A DNA stretch of 64,000 bases from Bacteroidia bacterium (lineage in GTDB: Bacteria; Bacteroidota; Bacteroidia; J057). Within the stretch, counting starts at the first letter, position 1, and the number at the start of each line of letters is the position of its first letter. The stretch spans positions 1 through 64,000 of the forward strand of contig JAUIKF010000011.1 of NCBI GenBank assembly GCA_030430575.1. Direction: 5' to 3'. The notes below the pieces were generated by a model that ran no database searches, was not told the origin of the DNA, and saw nothing but the letters and a program-made list of their open reading frames with translations. Shown here piece after piece: positions 33,793 through 42,594 of the stretch. The position numbers and the translations under genes are program-made.

Positions 33793-33826
33793 AAAAAGGG
33801 CCAATCCACAATGGATTGGCCCTTTT
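33793..33826 (-). terminator. Intrinsic terminator of the rpmG operon
   Basis: A 15-bp perfect stem (33794-33808 with 33812-33826) with loop CAA; on the minus strand it ends in a U run. It is 22 bases beyond the stop of the DUF4295 gene. Confidence 0.85.
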
Positions 33827-33848
33827 GGTATTCTTATAGATACGGATG

Positions 33849-34010
33849 TTATTTGTTGTTCTTCACAAAATCATTGATCTGATCTGAAGGAACAATCTCT
33901 TCCTTGAAGGTGTAAGCACCTGTCTTGGGATTTTTGATTGGAAGTATCACTTTGGTAAAGGCTTTTGCTTTACTCTTATCGCGGTATCCTGCAACTGTTT
34001 TCTTTGCCAT
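33849..34010 (-). CDS. DUF4295 small protein (Bacteroidota ribosome-associated)
   Basis: The 53-residue basic protein reads MAKKTVAGYRDKSKAKAFTK at the N terminus and ends DQINDFVKNNK. This matches the short DUF4295 family found directly downstream of rpmG across Bacteroidota. From memory, a protein of this type has been described as an additional large-subunit ribosomal protein (bL38) in Flavobacterium. It is 11 bases after rpmG and shares its terminator. Confidence 0.88.
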   Translation of the reverse strand: MAKKTVAGYRDKSKAKAFTKVILPIKNPKTGAYTFKEEIVPSDQINDFVKNNK

Positions 34011-34021
34011 GATTCAAATGA

Positions 34022-34210
34022 TTATTTGGTCTCTTTGTGGATGGTATGCCTTTTAAGGATCGGATTGTACTTCTTGAGTTCAAGACGTCCGGATGTATTT
34101 CGGCGATTTTTGGTGGTCACATAGCGTGAAGTCCCTGGCTGGCCAGATTTCTTATGCTCTGTGCACTCCAAAATAACCTGAATTCGATTTAATTTACTCT
34201 TTTTTGCCAT
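34022..34210 (-). CDS. rpmG: 50S ribosomal protein L33
   Basis: The 62-residue L33 has [40 protein letters not shown] and [12 protein letters not shown]. Only one Cys remains, so it is a zinc-free form. In many Bacteroidota rpmB (L28) lies directly upstream; here the upstream neighbour on the same strand is the beta-helix gene, which ends at 34398, so rpmB must be elsewhere. Confidence 0.95.
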   Translation of the reverse strand: MAKKSKLNRIQVILECTEHKKSGQPGTSRYVTTKNRRNTSGRLELKKYNPILKRHTIHKETK

Positions 34211-34332
34211 GATATGGAAATTGTCACATGTTTATTCGTAAGGGGTGCAAATTTAGGGAAAATCTCCTTTATCCAAAAGCTTTAAGTGTATAATTTTGAA
34301 TGAATGGGGAACAATTTTGAATAAATGAATGC

Positions 34333-34371
34333 TTGTCCTGAGTTGTCCCTGAGCCAGTCGAAGGGTATCGA
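34333..34371 (+). repeat. CCTGAG..GTCGAAGGG element
   Basis: TTGTCCTGAGTTGTCCCTGA then GCCAGTCGAAGGG and a second TCGAAGGG. Family of 8685, 53607 and 53822. Direct AATTTTGAATRAATG repeats flank it. Confidence 0.5.
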
Positions 34372-34397
34372 AGGGTTGAATTTTGAATACTTGCTAT

Positions 34398-36698
34398 CTA
34401 CTTCAAGATGATTTTTTGACCAAATTCCCCTATTGACGTCGAAACCAGAACCTGATACATACCTTTTGGCAAGTCATTTACCCTAAACTGCTTGCCAGCG
34501 ATATTGGCTGTTAGGACTTTTTGCCGCCACACCTCCTGCCCCATTATATTCACCAACCTCACAGAAACTTCGGGGTCAGTTATCACAGAGATAGGAAGTT
34601 TCAGGCTAAATATTCCTGTACAGGGATTGGGAAATACAGTCAGCAGGTGCCTTGTCAAATCATTCTCAAGTCCTGTTGCAGGGTCATGCTCATAAGCCCC
34701 CATGTCAGGAGTCCCATTTGCCATACGGCCAAACCCTCGCTGATCCACAGCAGGCAGTCCTACAGAGGCGGCATTTCCTGCATCTATCGCTGGGCTTCCG
34801 CTGCCAAGGGCATGGGTATAGGTCAATCCGCCGTGGTACTGTAGCCCCCCAAGCTTGGGGTCCTGGTTGACCAGGTCCCCTGTCTGAGTCTGGAAAGCAG
34901 TCATTGTGGTATCACCAATCAGGTTATAGCCTTCAGAAGTGACCTTTCCATACAGGTCATTTCCTTCATCTCCCATATTCCCCGCCACAATGGTATGGTT
35001 CAAAGTGACATCAGCCATTGGCTGGTTGTAAATCGCTCCCCCCCTTTTTTTGGCTTTGTTCAGGGTAAAAGTGCAAAATTGAAAATTGGCGGAGGTAGGA
35101 TGGGTAAAGGAATAATTGTCCAAAGCACCTCCGTCCACCAAGGTAGCCGTGTTTTCACTAAAGGTACTATTGACCACAAGCAAGTCTGCTGGTGCGCCAT
35201 CTCCATAGTTGGCAATGGCTCCACCACTCACCGCCTCATTTTGGAAGAAAGTGCACCGTTGAACCTCAAGGTTTCCCTTATTGAGGATGGCTCCACCACC
35301 AAAGCGAGCCGGGCGCCCATACGCCAACGTCAGGTCTTGCAAGTGAATATTGACGGAGGTATCTACTTCAAATATCCGCGTACGGCCCGTTGCTTTCAGC
35401 CATACACCTATTGAGCTATTGCCAAAAATACTCAAGTCTTTATCCAGAAAAATCTCTTCTGCCACCCAGAGCGTCCCGCTGACCTGGTCCAATTGAATGG
35501 TATCTCCTGGGCAGGCGTTTAAGACAGCATGTCGCAACGAGCCTGCACCGTCGCTCTCCTTGCTCCTCACACTGGCATCATACCCCCCATCTCGCTCCAA
35601 AGCGCCCATATCGGGTGCCATATCACGCATATGGCCCCGCTGGTCCATCCCCGGCAAGCCAGCTTCATTTACCCCACCGTCTATCGCGAGGCTATTGCAC
35701 TGCAAGGCATGGGTAGGAACGGGGCTTCCATTTTCTGCCAAAGGGCTCAAGTGTGGGTCTACATTGAGGGTATCCTTGGAACCCCGAACGTGATTGATCG
35801 AAGGGCCATAGGTGATTTTCCCCATCATCAATCCGCCCAAAGAATGCAGGTTCCCAAATACATTGGGGTTATTGATACGTCCGCGATTTCCAGCGATGAT
35901 GGTGTTTTTATAGTAGGTAAGCCCAAACTTTGCGGCATCTACGCCCCCTGCCTCATCGGCTTCATTGTCAGTGATGGTGCAGTGGATACAGACAAAGGAG
36001 CGGGTGGAGTCGGTTTCGTCTTGAAAGATCTGAACGGCTCCGCCTGTTTTGGAGGCTTTATTTCCAGAAAAAGTGGTGTTAATGGCCAGGATTTTTCCGC
36101 GTCCGCCAAATCTACCTTCAGTAAAGATGGCGCCTCCTGCCTCAGGAATAGGGCTGACGTCTATGGTAGCAGGAGGCGTAGCCGTATTATTGACAAATGC
36201 ACAATCATTGAGGGTAATTATAGCATTGCCTCCATTTTCTCCCGAATTCAGAATCGCTCCTCCAAAAGCCCCTGAATTCGCCAGAAACACGCATTTCTCA
36301 AATATTACTTCCCCAAAATTTCTTAAGGCCCCTCCTCCGGCAAACTGGTAAGAAGTGTCAATCATGGCATTACCATGGCTGAGGGTAAGGTCAGATATAT
36401 AGACCACCGTCGCCGTATCAATCAGCATAATCCGCACCTTATCAGCCCCGCTGATGGTCAATTGGTCAGCTCCTGGCCCAAAGAGAGACAGAGATTTGTC
36501 AAATTTCAGCGAAGCATTCAAAGAGATTTCACCTGCAACGGCAAAGGAGATGCTATCGCCAGCAGCGGCATTCGCAATCGCTTCTCGAAGGCTACCCGCC
36601 CCTGTATCAGAAAGAGAGCTTACAGTAATGGTGCTGGCGCTAGTTGTCTGTAACAAAAGAAAGCAAGCGACCATTAGTAGCATTTTTTGGAAAATCAT
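34398..36698 (-). CDS. T9SS-exported parallel beta-helix protein (Pmp-like repeats)
   Basis: The 766-residue product has a signal peptide (MIFQKMLLMVACFLLLQ) and two homologous halves. Each opens with the same module (VSSLSDTGAGSLREAIANA at about 25; VRSKESDGAGSLRHAVLNA at about 385) and continues with repeats of the form GGAIxN and NSTFSENTA, then an ending with DQRG and PDMGA. This is the choice-of-anchor/Pmp-type right-handed beta-helix. The T9SS tail (about 690-766, VFPNPCTGIFSLKLP, PKGMYQVLVSTS) sends it outside. It may bind or degrade polysaccharide or act as adhesin; no catalytic motif seen. ATG 36698 chosen over 36728 by the signal peptide. Confidence 0.88.
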   Translation of the reverse strand: MIFQKMLLMVACFLLLQTTSASTITVSSLSDTGAGSLREAIANAAAGDSISFAVAGEISLNASLKFDKSLSLFGPGADQLTISGADKVRIMLIDTATVVYISDLTLSHGNAMIDTSYQFAGGGALRNFGEVIFEKCVFLANSGAFGGAILNSGENGGNAIITLNDCAFVNNTATPPATIDVSPIPEAGGAIFTEGRFGGRGKILAINTTFSGNKASKTGGAVQIFQDETDSTRSFVCIHCTITDNEADEAGGVDAAKFGLTYYKNTIIAGNRGRINNPNVFGNLHSLGGLMMGKITYGPSINHVRGSKDTLNVDPHLSPLAENGSPVPTHALQCNSLAIDGGVNEAGLPGMDQRGHMRDMAPDMGALERDGGYDASVRSKESDGAGSLRHAVLNACPGDTIQLDQVSGTLWVAEEIFLDKDLSIFGNSSIGVWLKATGRTRIFEVDTSVNIHLQDLTLAYGRPARFGGGAILNKGNLEVQRCTFFQNEAVSGGAIANYGDGAPADLLVVNSTFSENTATLVDGGALDNYSFTHPTSANFQFCTFTLNKAKKRGGAIYNQPMADVTLNHTIVAGNMGDEGNDLYGKVTSEGYNLIGDTTMTAFQTQTGDLVNQDPKLGGLQYHGGLTYTHALGSGSPAIDAGNAASVGLPAVDQRGFGRMANGTPDMGAYEHDPATGLENDLTRHLLTVFPNPCTGIFSLKLPISVITDPEVSVRLVNIMGQEVWRQKVLTANIAGKQFRVNDLPKGMYQVLVSTSIGEFGQKIILK

Positions 36699-36811
36699 GG
36701 CGATAATTGGAGTTAAGGAATAAATCAAAGGGAAAACGTAGAAAAGACACCAAAAGTACGCATTTATTTTAGGCTATAAAATCGTAGCTTTCGCCGAAAT
36801 TCTATCAAGTG

Positions 36812-38239
36812 ATGTCCCGCATTGATCCCCGAAATTCGCTTTTTCTGATCAGTATTGCCTATCTCATCATAGGAATTCTGACCATTATTTTCTTTCCTGG
36901 AACGGGGGATTCGGGGGATAGTGTGAACCACTATCTCCATGCAAAATATGCTTTAGCTCATCCGCATCTTTTTTTTAGTCATTGGGGGAAGCCCATCTTC
37001 ACCCTCCTCAGCTTCCCCTTTGCGCAGTTTGGATTTGCGGGGATGAAGGTCTTTAACCTTTTGGTGTCTCTTGCGACGATGGCACTGACCTATCAGACGG
37101 CCAGGCACCTGAAGTATCCCAACTATGCGTTGATTGGGCTATTGTGGCTGTTTGCCCCCCTGGTATTTGTCCTGACATTTAGTGGTCTGACTGAGCCGTT
37201 GCTTGCGTTAAGCTTTATTTTGGGTATCTACTTGTTGGTAAGAGAAAAATATGTTGCAGCAGCAGTCATTATCTCTTTCACCCCATTTATCCGCCCTGAA
37301 GGGCTGATCTTTATGGGCATGTACGCCATTTTCTTTGCTTATATAAAGCAGTGGAAGGCGATTCTTTGGCTAGCCACAGGCCATATATTTTATTCCTTGG
37401 CGGGATACCCGCTGTATCAGGACCTGCTTTGGATCTTTACTAAAAACCCCAATGCGATTTTGGGCAGTCAGTACAATACAGGGGATCCTTTCCATTTCTT
37501 CATCCAGATGACCTATATATTGGGGATTCCGTTGTATGGCTTGCTCTGGCTAGGCGTGGTGCGATTTGGGTGGAAAGCGATCAAGGATCGGGCAAGTCTG
37601 CTGTCATTGGAAGTCTGGATGGTCTATGGCTGCTTTGGGGCTTATTTTTTGGCACATACGCTGTTTAACTATTTTGGATTGTTCAAATCCATGGGGATGA
37701 ATAGGGTCTTTATCGGGGTTATGCCGTTGATGGCGTTGATCATCTTGCGCGGCTTCAATTTTCTCACGGAGGAACTGAAATTGCTCAAGAACCCTAAGCT
37801 GAAACGTGGTTTTCAAGGAGCGATTATCTTTTACCTGGTCATTTTCCCTTTTACCTCCAATCCTGCTGCGATAGACTGGAACCGCGATTTGACATATGGT
37901 ACCGATCAGCAAGTGATTTATGAAGTGGTAGATGGATTAACACAAAAGGACGGCTTTGATCCCAACGCACAAAAATTCTTTTACTCCCATCCTTTTTTGA
38001 GTCAGGTCCTGGATATTGATCATTTTGATCGCAACCAAAGGCTCCAACTGCTTAAGGGCGAGCTGAAATATCACTTGGAAGCCGGTGACCTGATCATCTG
38101 GGACCACTGGTTTTCAGTAGTAGAAGATCACGTTCCCCTGGAATTTCTAGAACAACACCCCAAACTCGAAAAGGTCCAGTCTTACCAAAAATACCGAGGA
38201 AATATCCTCGTTCAATTAGTCGTCTTCAGGGCCATTTAA
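36812..38239 (+). CDS. Polytopic GT-C-like membrane glycosyltransferase
   Basis: The 475-residue product has about ten hydrophobic helices. An acidic first loop (GTGDSGDSVNHYLHAKYA) after helix 1, the Pro/Arg loop FTPFIRPEGLIFMG and a C-terminal soluble part are typical of dolichol-phosphate-mannose-type GT-C transferases in bacteria. The sugar and acceptor are unknown. I start at ATG 36812 (GTG at 36809 is one codon upstream). Confidence 0.72.
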   Translation: MSRIDPRNSLFLISIAYLIIGILTIIFFPGTGDSGDSVNHYLHAKYALAHPHLFFSHWGKPIFTLLSFPFAQFGFAGMKVFNLLVSLATMALTYQTARHLKYPNYALIGLLWLFAPLVFVLTFSGLTEPLLALSFILGIYLLVREKYVAAAVIISFTPFIRPEGLIFMGMYAIFFAYIKQWKAILWLATGHIFYSLAGYPLYQDLLWIFTKNPNAILGSQYNTGDPFHFFIQMTYILGIPLYGLLWLGVVRFGWKAIKDRASLLSLEVWMVYGCFGAYFLAHTLFNYFGLFKSMGMNRVFIGVMPLMALIILRGFNFLTEELKLLKNPKLKRGFQGAIIFYLVIFPFTSNPAAIDWNRDLTYGTDQQVIYEVVDGLTQKDGFDPNAQKFFYSHPFLSQVLDIDHFDRNQRLQLLKGELKYHLEAGDLIIWDHWFSVVEDHVPLEFLEQHPKLEKVQSYQKYRGNILVQLVVFRAI

Positions 38240-38263
38240 TGTTGCCATTTTTTATACTCAGGA

Positions 38264-38303
38264 CATTCATTCTATCATCCTATCATTCACTCATTTTATC
38301 ATT
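38264..38303. repeat. ATTCTATCAT tandem repeat tract
   Basis: Degenerate units of CATTCTATCATYC, same family as 21920-21967. It lies just before the recQ start and extends that frame in error. Confidence 0.5.
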
Positions 38304-38319
38304 CTATATTACTTGTGAC

Positions 38320-40230
38320 ATGTCCAAAGTCGCTGACATCCTGAAGCAGTATTGGGGCTACGATTCATTCCGTACGCCACAAGCTGAGATCATCGAATCT
38401 GTGCTGTCTGGGAAGGATACAGTAGCTTTGCTTCCAACTGGTGGCGGCAAGTCGGTGTGCTTTCAAGTGCCTGGAATGGCCTTGGAAGGGATGACCCTGG
38501 TGATCTCTCCGCTTATCGCTTTAATGAAAGACCAGGTGGATGGCCTTAGGCGGATGGGCATTTCTGCTGCGCTCATTTCAAGTGGCATGCCACTTCAAGA
38601 AATAGATCGCGTCCTTCAACAAGCTATGGATGGTGCTTATAAATTCCTGTACGTCGCGCCCGAGCGTCTGCATTCGGAGATGTTTCAGCTTCGCCTGCCT
38701 CGCATGAACGTCTCTCTGCTAGCCGTGGACGAAGCCCATTGCATCAGTCAGTGGGGATATGACTTTCGCCCGACCTACCTCGAAATCCCATTGATCCATC
38801 AACTTCTTCCTCGTATTCCCACCATTGCACTTACCGCTTCGGCTACCAAAATGGTCCAAACGGACATCATTGAGAAGCTGGAGCTGAATCAACCTGCCGT
38901 TTTCAGCAAGAGCTTCAGGCGGGAGAATCTTCGGTATTTTGTGATAAAGGAGGAAAATGTAGAAGAGCGAATATTGACCATCTGCTCACGCATGCAAGGC
39001 ACGGGCATCATCTATGTCCGGACGCGCAAGCTCAGTACAACTGTGGCGACTTTGCTCCTCAAAAAGGGCTTCAAAGCCGCTGCTTATCACGGCGGCATGC
39101 CCAATTCCGAACGGGACAGGGTGCAAAAATCGTGGATAGAAAACGAAACGCGCATCATCGTCGCCACCAATGCCTTTGGCATGGGCATCGATAAGCCCGA
39201 CGTAAGATTTGTCCTACATTACAATCTTCCATTTGACCTGGAAAGCTATTACCAGGAGGCTGGAAGAGGCGGCAGGGATGGCAAAACGGCCTTGGCAATA
39301 GCCTTTGACAATCCCATCGATATTGCAGAGGCCAAACGTTGGCAAGCCCAGAAGTATCCTTCTTGGGAGCAAGTGCAGCGGCATTATACCTTTCTTGTAA
39401 ATCATTTTAACCTCCCCAACAAAGGCAGTGTCTACTTACGGGTTCCTTTTGACATCAAAAGGCTAGCGAAGGAAAGTGGGGAAAGTGTACTTCCATTTTA
39501 CAATAGCGTCAAGTTATTGGATCGAGAGGGATTGCTGAAGTTGGAAGAGGACAAAGACGACTACGGATGGATGATGATCAAGGCGAGGCCGAGAGATGTA
39601 TTTTCATTTAAGGAAAATCATCCAGAGGAAGGGGAGGTATTGGACTATGCCTTGAGAACTTTGGGCGGAGAGGTTTACTCTGTAGACATGCGGTTTTTGC
39701 CAGGACATTGGGCACATCGGTTAGGGATACAGCCCGAACAGATGCAAGCGATCTTGGGTCGATTGGTTGCTTACAAAATGATCCGGTATCGTCCTCCTCA
39801 AGGCACTCCGATGATTACTTTTTTTGAAGCAAAACGACGTCTAGTGCCTCAGGACATCAATTGGGACAAATATACCTTCCTCAGAAAGCAGTCAGATTTT
39901 CGCTTCCAAGAAATATTGCACTATCTTCACCAAACGGCTGTATGTAGGAGCCTGATCATTCAGCACTATTTTGGGGAACAAGCCCACGAACCATGTGGGA
40001 AGTGCGATGTATGCATAGGCAGGCACAAAACGAAGGTCTCTGACAACGACTTTCAGCATATAAAGGGGGCTGTCCTCACAGCAGTGAAAAGTGGCACCAT
40101 GACCTATCGGGAGGTCTTACAAAGCCTTGGAGTCGGAACGCCTGCCCAGCGAGAAAAAGTACTACGCTATTTGATCGATAAAGAAATTATCCAGGCCACC
40201 ACGAAAGGGGAATTAAAGTTAAGTAAATAG
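38320..40230 (+). CDS. recQ: ATP-dependent DNA helicase RecQ
   Basis: The 636-residue 3'-5' helicase acts in recombination and fork repair. Seen: LLPTGGGKSVCFQVPG (Walker A), VISPLIALMKDQVDGL, AVDEAHCISQWGYDFRPTYL (Walker B with RecQ loop), ALTASATKMV, IIVATNAFGMGIDKPDVRFV and QEAGRGGRDG. The zinc-binding Cys residues are in VCRSLIIQHY and CGKCDVC, followed by a short RQC-type end; an HRDC domain is absent, so this is the short RecQ form. I start at ATG 38320 (MSKVADILKQYWGYDSFR); the 27 codons upstream are a translated repeat. Confidence 0.95.
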   Translation: MSKVADILKQYWGYDSFRTPQAEIIESVLSGKDTVALLPTGGGKSVCFQVPGMALEGMTLVISPLIALMKDQVDGLRRMGISAALISSGMPLQEIDRVLQQAMDGAYKFLYVAPERLHSEMFQLRLPRMNVSLLAVDEAHCISQWGYDFRPTYLEIPLIHQLLPRIPTIALTASATKMVQTDIIEKLELNQPAVFSKSFRRENLRYFVIKEENVEERILTICSRMQGTGIIYVRTRKLSTTVATLLLKKGFKAAAYHGGMPNSERDRVQKSWIENETRIIVATNAFGMGIDKPDVRFVLHYNLPFDLESYYQEAGRGGRDGKTALAIAFDNPIDIAEAKRWQAQKYPSWEQVQRHYTFLVNHFNLPNKGSVYLRVPFDIKRLAKESGESVLPFYNSVKLLDREGLLKLEEDKDDYGWMMIKARPRDVFSFKENHPEEGEVLDYALRTLGGEVYSVDMRFLPGHWAHRLGIQPEQMQAILGRLVAYKMIRYRPPQGTPMITFFEAKRRLVPQDINWDKYTFLRKQSDFRFQEILHYLHQTAVCRSLIIQHYFGEQAHEPCGKCDVCIGRHKTKVSDNDFQHIKGAVLTAVKSGTMTYREVLQSLGVGTPAQREKVLRYLIDKEIIQATTKGELKLSK

Positions 40231-40237
40231 GGTAATT

Positions 40238-40335
40238 ATGAATGTTGAATATTGAATGATAAATGTTGAATGAGGAAGGTTTTATTCAAAAAATTTATTC
40301 TATCATCCGCTCATTCAATCATGCTCTCATTCAAA
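40238..40335. repeat. Heptamer-like GAATGTT repeats followed by ATTCTATCATCC units
   Basis: GAATGTT GAATATT GAATGAT AAATGTT GAATGAG units run from about 40238 and then TTCTATCATCCGCTCATTC-type units follow, forming an imperfect inverted pair. It holds no gene. Confidence 0.5.
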
Positions 40336-40346
40336 ATCGATTAGGT

Positions 40347-42527
40347 ATGAAGGGATTAAAGATCATCTGTATAGGCGTGTGGATGGGGGGCTTAATGGCT
40401 TGCCTGTTTGGGCAAAGTACCAGTGCCACTATGTGGGCACATGAAGAAAGGCTTTTCCAGGACCCTGGTTATGCTGGTGATATGGCCCAGATGGATCAGC
40501 AGCTGATGCGCTTGCAGATGCATGCGGCTGGCACTTCCAGCCGTCAAGACGATTCCTCTCTGCTACAGATTCCCGTTGTATTTCATATCCTCTCCGCCAA
40601 CAGTAGCAATTTCCTCGCAAATACCCGTGTCTTCAGTGCCCTTGACAAGCTCAATGAAGCCTTTCGCAAGAAAGGATTTTATAATCAAGGCGCTAGTGCC
40701 GACATGCACATTCAATTCTGCATGGCTGCTATTGCCCCTGATGGTTTACCCACGAATGGGATCAATCGCATCACTACCCCTTTTGCCAGAGTCCCTTCTC
40801 TCGAAAAAAACATTGAACTCAAAGAAACTTTTAACTGGGACCCCAGCAGTTACCTCAATATTTATGTGGTCAGTGAGATCCGGTTTTCAACCAATGGCGT
40901 TGACACACTTGATGTCAACAGCATTGCTACTTTTCCCGTTGACGCAGGGAAAATCTCAGACGGAATCACCATCCGTGGCAACTTCATAGGGCATGTAGGC
41001 TATCCAGAGAATGCCGCCCAACTGGTGAAGGAAGTTGGGCATTATTTGGGACTTTTCAGCACCTTTTATGAGGGATGTGCCAATGACGACTGTATGCTCC
41101 AAGGCGACCGCGTATGTGACACTCGACCAGACAATAATGCTGTGGTCAATGAAGGCTGCTTTCCCAATAATAACTGCCTGACGGATGCACATGATTCACG
41201 CAAAATAAATCCCTTTGTGTTGGACAGTTTTGACATGAATCACCTATTCATGGACCAAAATGACCTCAGTTGTCTATATGCCTTTACTGATGGGCAAAGA
41301 GCACGTGCCCGGGCAGCCTTGAAGTACTTTCGAGGTAGCCTACAGCAGTCAAGGGCCTGCATGACCCCTGAACCTTATGATGCAGGCCTATCCCAATTAG
41401 ATAGTCCATCATTAATCCATTGCCAAGAGATGGTCAGTCCACGAGTCGAATTGATCAATTATGGGCTGGTGCCTTTGACGGAGGTAAAAATCAAATACCA
41501 ATTGGATCAGGATACTATCTATTCCTTACAGTGGGCTGGGAACCTGAAGTATACTGAAAGAGAATTCTGTAGTTTGCCGAGTATCCCCGCAGCCTTCGGC
41601 TTCCACCAGTTGACAGTGTACACTGACTCCCCCAACCTATTCGCAGATGGCCAGCCATCGAATGATACGGTACGCCTAGGCTTCACAAGGCCCATTCCTT
41701 TGGCTAAACCTTTTTTGATTGATTTTGAGGAGGATATTCCCGATAAATGGGCCATTGACAACCCCCAAGGGGAGACGTGGGAGAGGGTAAAAAAAGGATG
41801 TAATCCGAACTTAGGAAATGCCTATTGCCTGACTCTGAATAACCAATCTTTCTACGAAACAGGCTATGCAGATGCCTTCATATCTCCTCCCATCGACCTG
41901 ACGCAACTCCAGCAGAGTTTACTTTCCTTCGATATTGCCTACGGGTTCGACCCTTCCGTCTCCCAAGGGACTGATACCTTATCCGCCCTCATTTCGCTAG
42001 ATTGTGGGCAAACTTTCTTCTCTGTACCCCTCTTTTCTCGGTCAGGCAGCAACCTCGCTACCCAGATCATCAGCACAGATACAGTAGACCTGTGGCAACC
42101 CCGACGGTGTGAAGACTGGAAGACAATCTCCGTCAATATTGACCTCTTCACAGGCCGTCATGCCATGATCAAATTTGTCTACAGGAAGTCCCAAAATGGA
42201 TTTCCCATTTATCTCGACAATATTCGAATAGATGCTTTTCCTACCCTTCCCGTAGCAGAAGATCTTTCTCAGCCTGCCGATATCCAAGTATACCCCAATC
42301 CTTCCTCAGGAGACTTTTTTGTAAATATTCAGACAACCCAGCCACAAACGGGCCAACTCGAAATCTGGAATGCTATAGGGCAAAAAATACACACCCAGCC
42401 AATCTCCATTGATCCCGGCGCCGCCCCTTTGTCCATACATTTGCCTCCCAATTTGGCTGGGCTATTTTTCCTAAAGGCCCACCTCCCTACAAGAATCCTG
42501 GTGAAGAAGATTGTAATAGGAAAATAA
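40347..42527 (+). CDS. T9SS-exported M43-type (pappalysin-like) protein with broken active site
   Basis: The 726-residue product has a signal peptide near 1-25 (GLMACLFGQS), a pro-region (ERLFQDPGYAGDMAQMDQQ), an M43-like domain (about 70-345), a CARDB-like domain, a MAM/choice-of-anchor-J-like domain (FDIAYGFDPSVSQG, IYLDNIRIDAF) and a T9SS tail (YPNPSSGDFFV). At 41028-41060 the zinc motif reads KEVGHYLGLFS where its two neighbours read HE(V/L)GHxxGLYH: the first and third His are Lys and Ser. The Met-turn is LFMDQN, not NYMDYN. It should not bind catalytic zinc. ATG 40347 avoids a translated repeat. Confidence 0.87.
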   Translation: MKGLKIICIGVWMGGLMACLFGQSTSATMWAHEERLFQDPGYAGDMAQMDQQLMRLQMHAAGTSSRQDDSSLLQIPVVFHILSANSSNFLANTRVFSALDKLNEAFRKKGFYNQGASADMHIQFCMAAIAPDGLPTNGINRITTPFARVPSLEKNIELKETFNWDPSSYLNIYVVSEIRFSTNGVDTLDVNSIATFPVDAGKISDGITIRGNFIGHVGYPENAAQLVKEVGHYLGLFSTFYEGCANDDCMLQGDRVCDTRPDNNAVVNEGCFPNNNCLTDAHDSRKINPFVLDSFDMNHLFMDQNDLSCLYAFTDGQRARARAALKYFRGSLQQSRACMTPEPYDAGLSQLDSPSLIHCQEMVSPRVELINYGLVPLTEVKIKYQLDQDTIYSLQWAGNLKYTEREFCSLPSIPAAFGFHQLTVYTDSPNLFADGQPSNDTVRLGFTRPIPLAKPFLIDFEEDIPDKWAIDNPQGETWERVKKGCNPNLGNAYCLTLNNQSFYETGYADAFISPPIDLTQLQQSLLSFDIAYGFDPSVSQGTDTLSALISLDCGQTFFSVPLFSRSGSNLATQIISTDTVDLWQPRRCEDWKTISVNIDLFTGRHAMIKFVYRKSQNGFPIYLDNIRIDAFPTLPVAEDLSQPADIQVYPNPSSGDFFVNIQTTQPQTGQLEIWNAIGQKIHTQPISIDPGAAPLSIHLPPNLAGLFFLKAHLPTRILVKKIVIGK

Positions 42528-42594
42528 TGATCGTAATTTAATTGTAAATTAAATTTACTTGGTAACCATTTACCATCATCTCTTCCTCCTCTTC

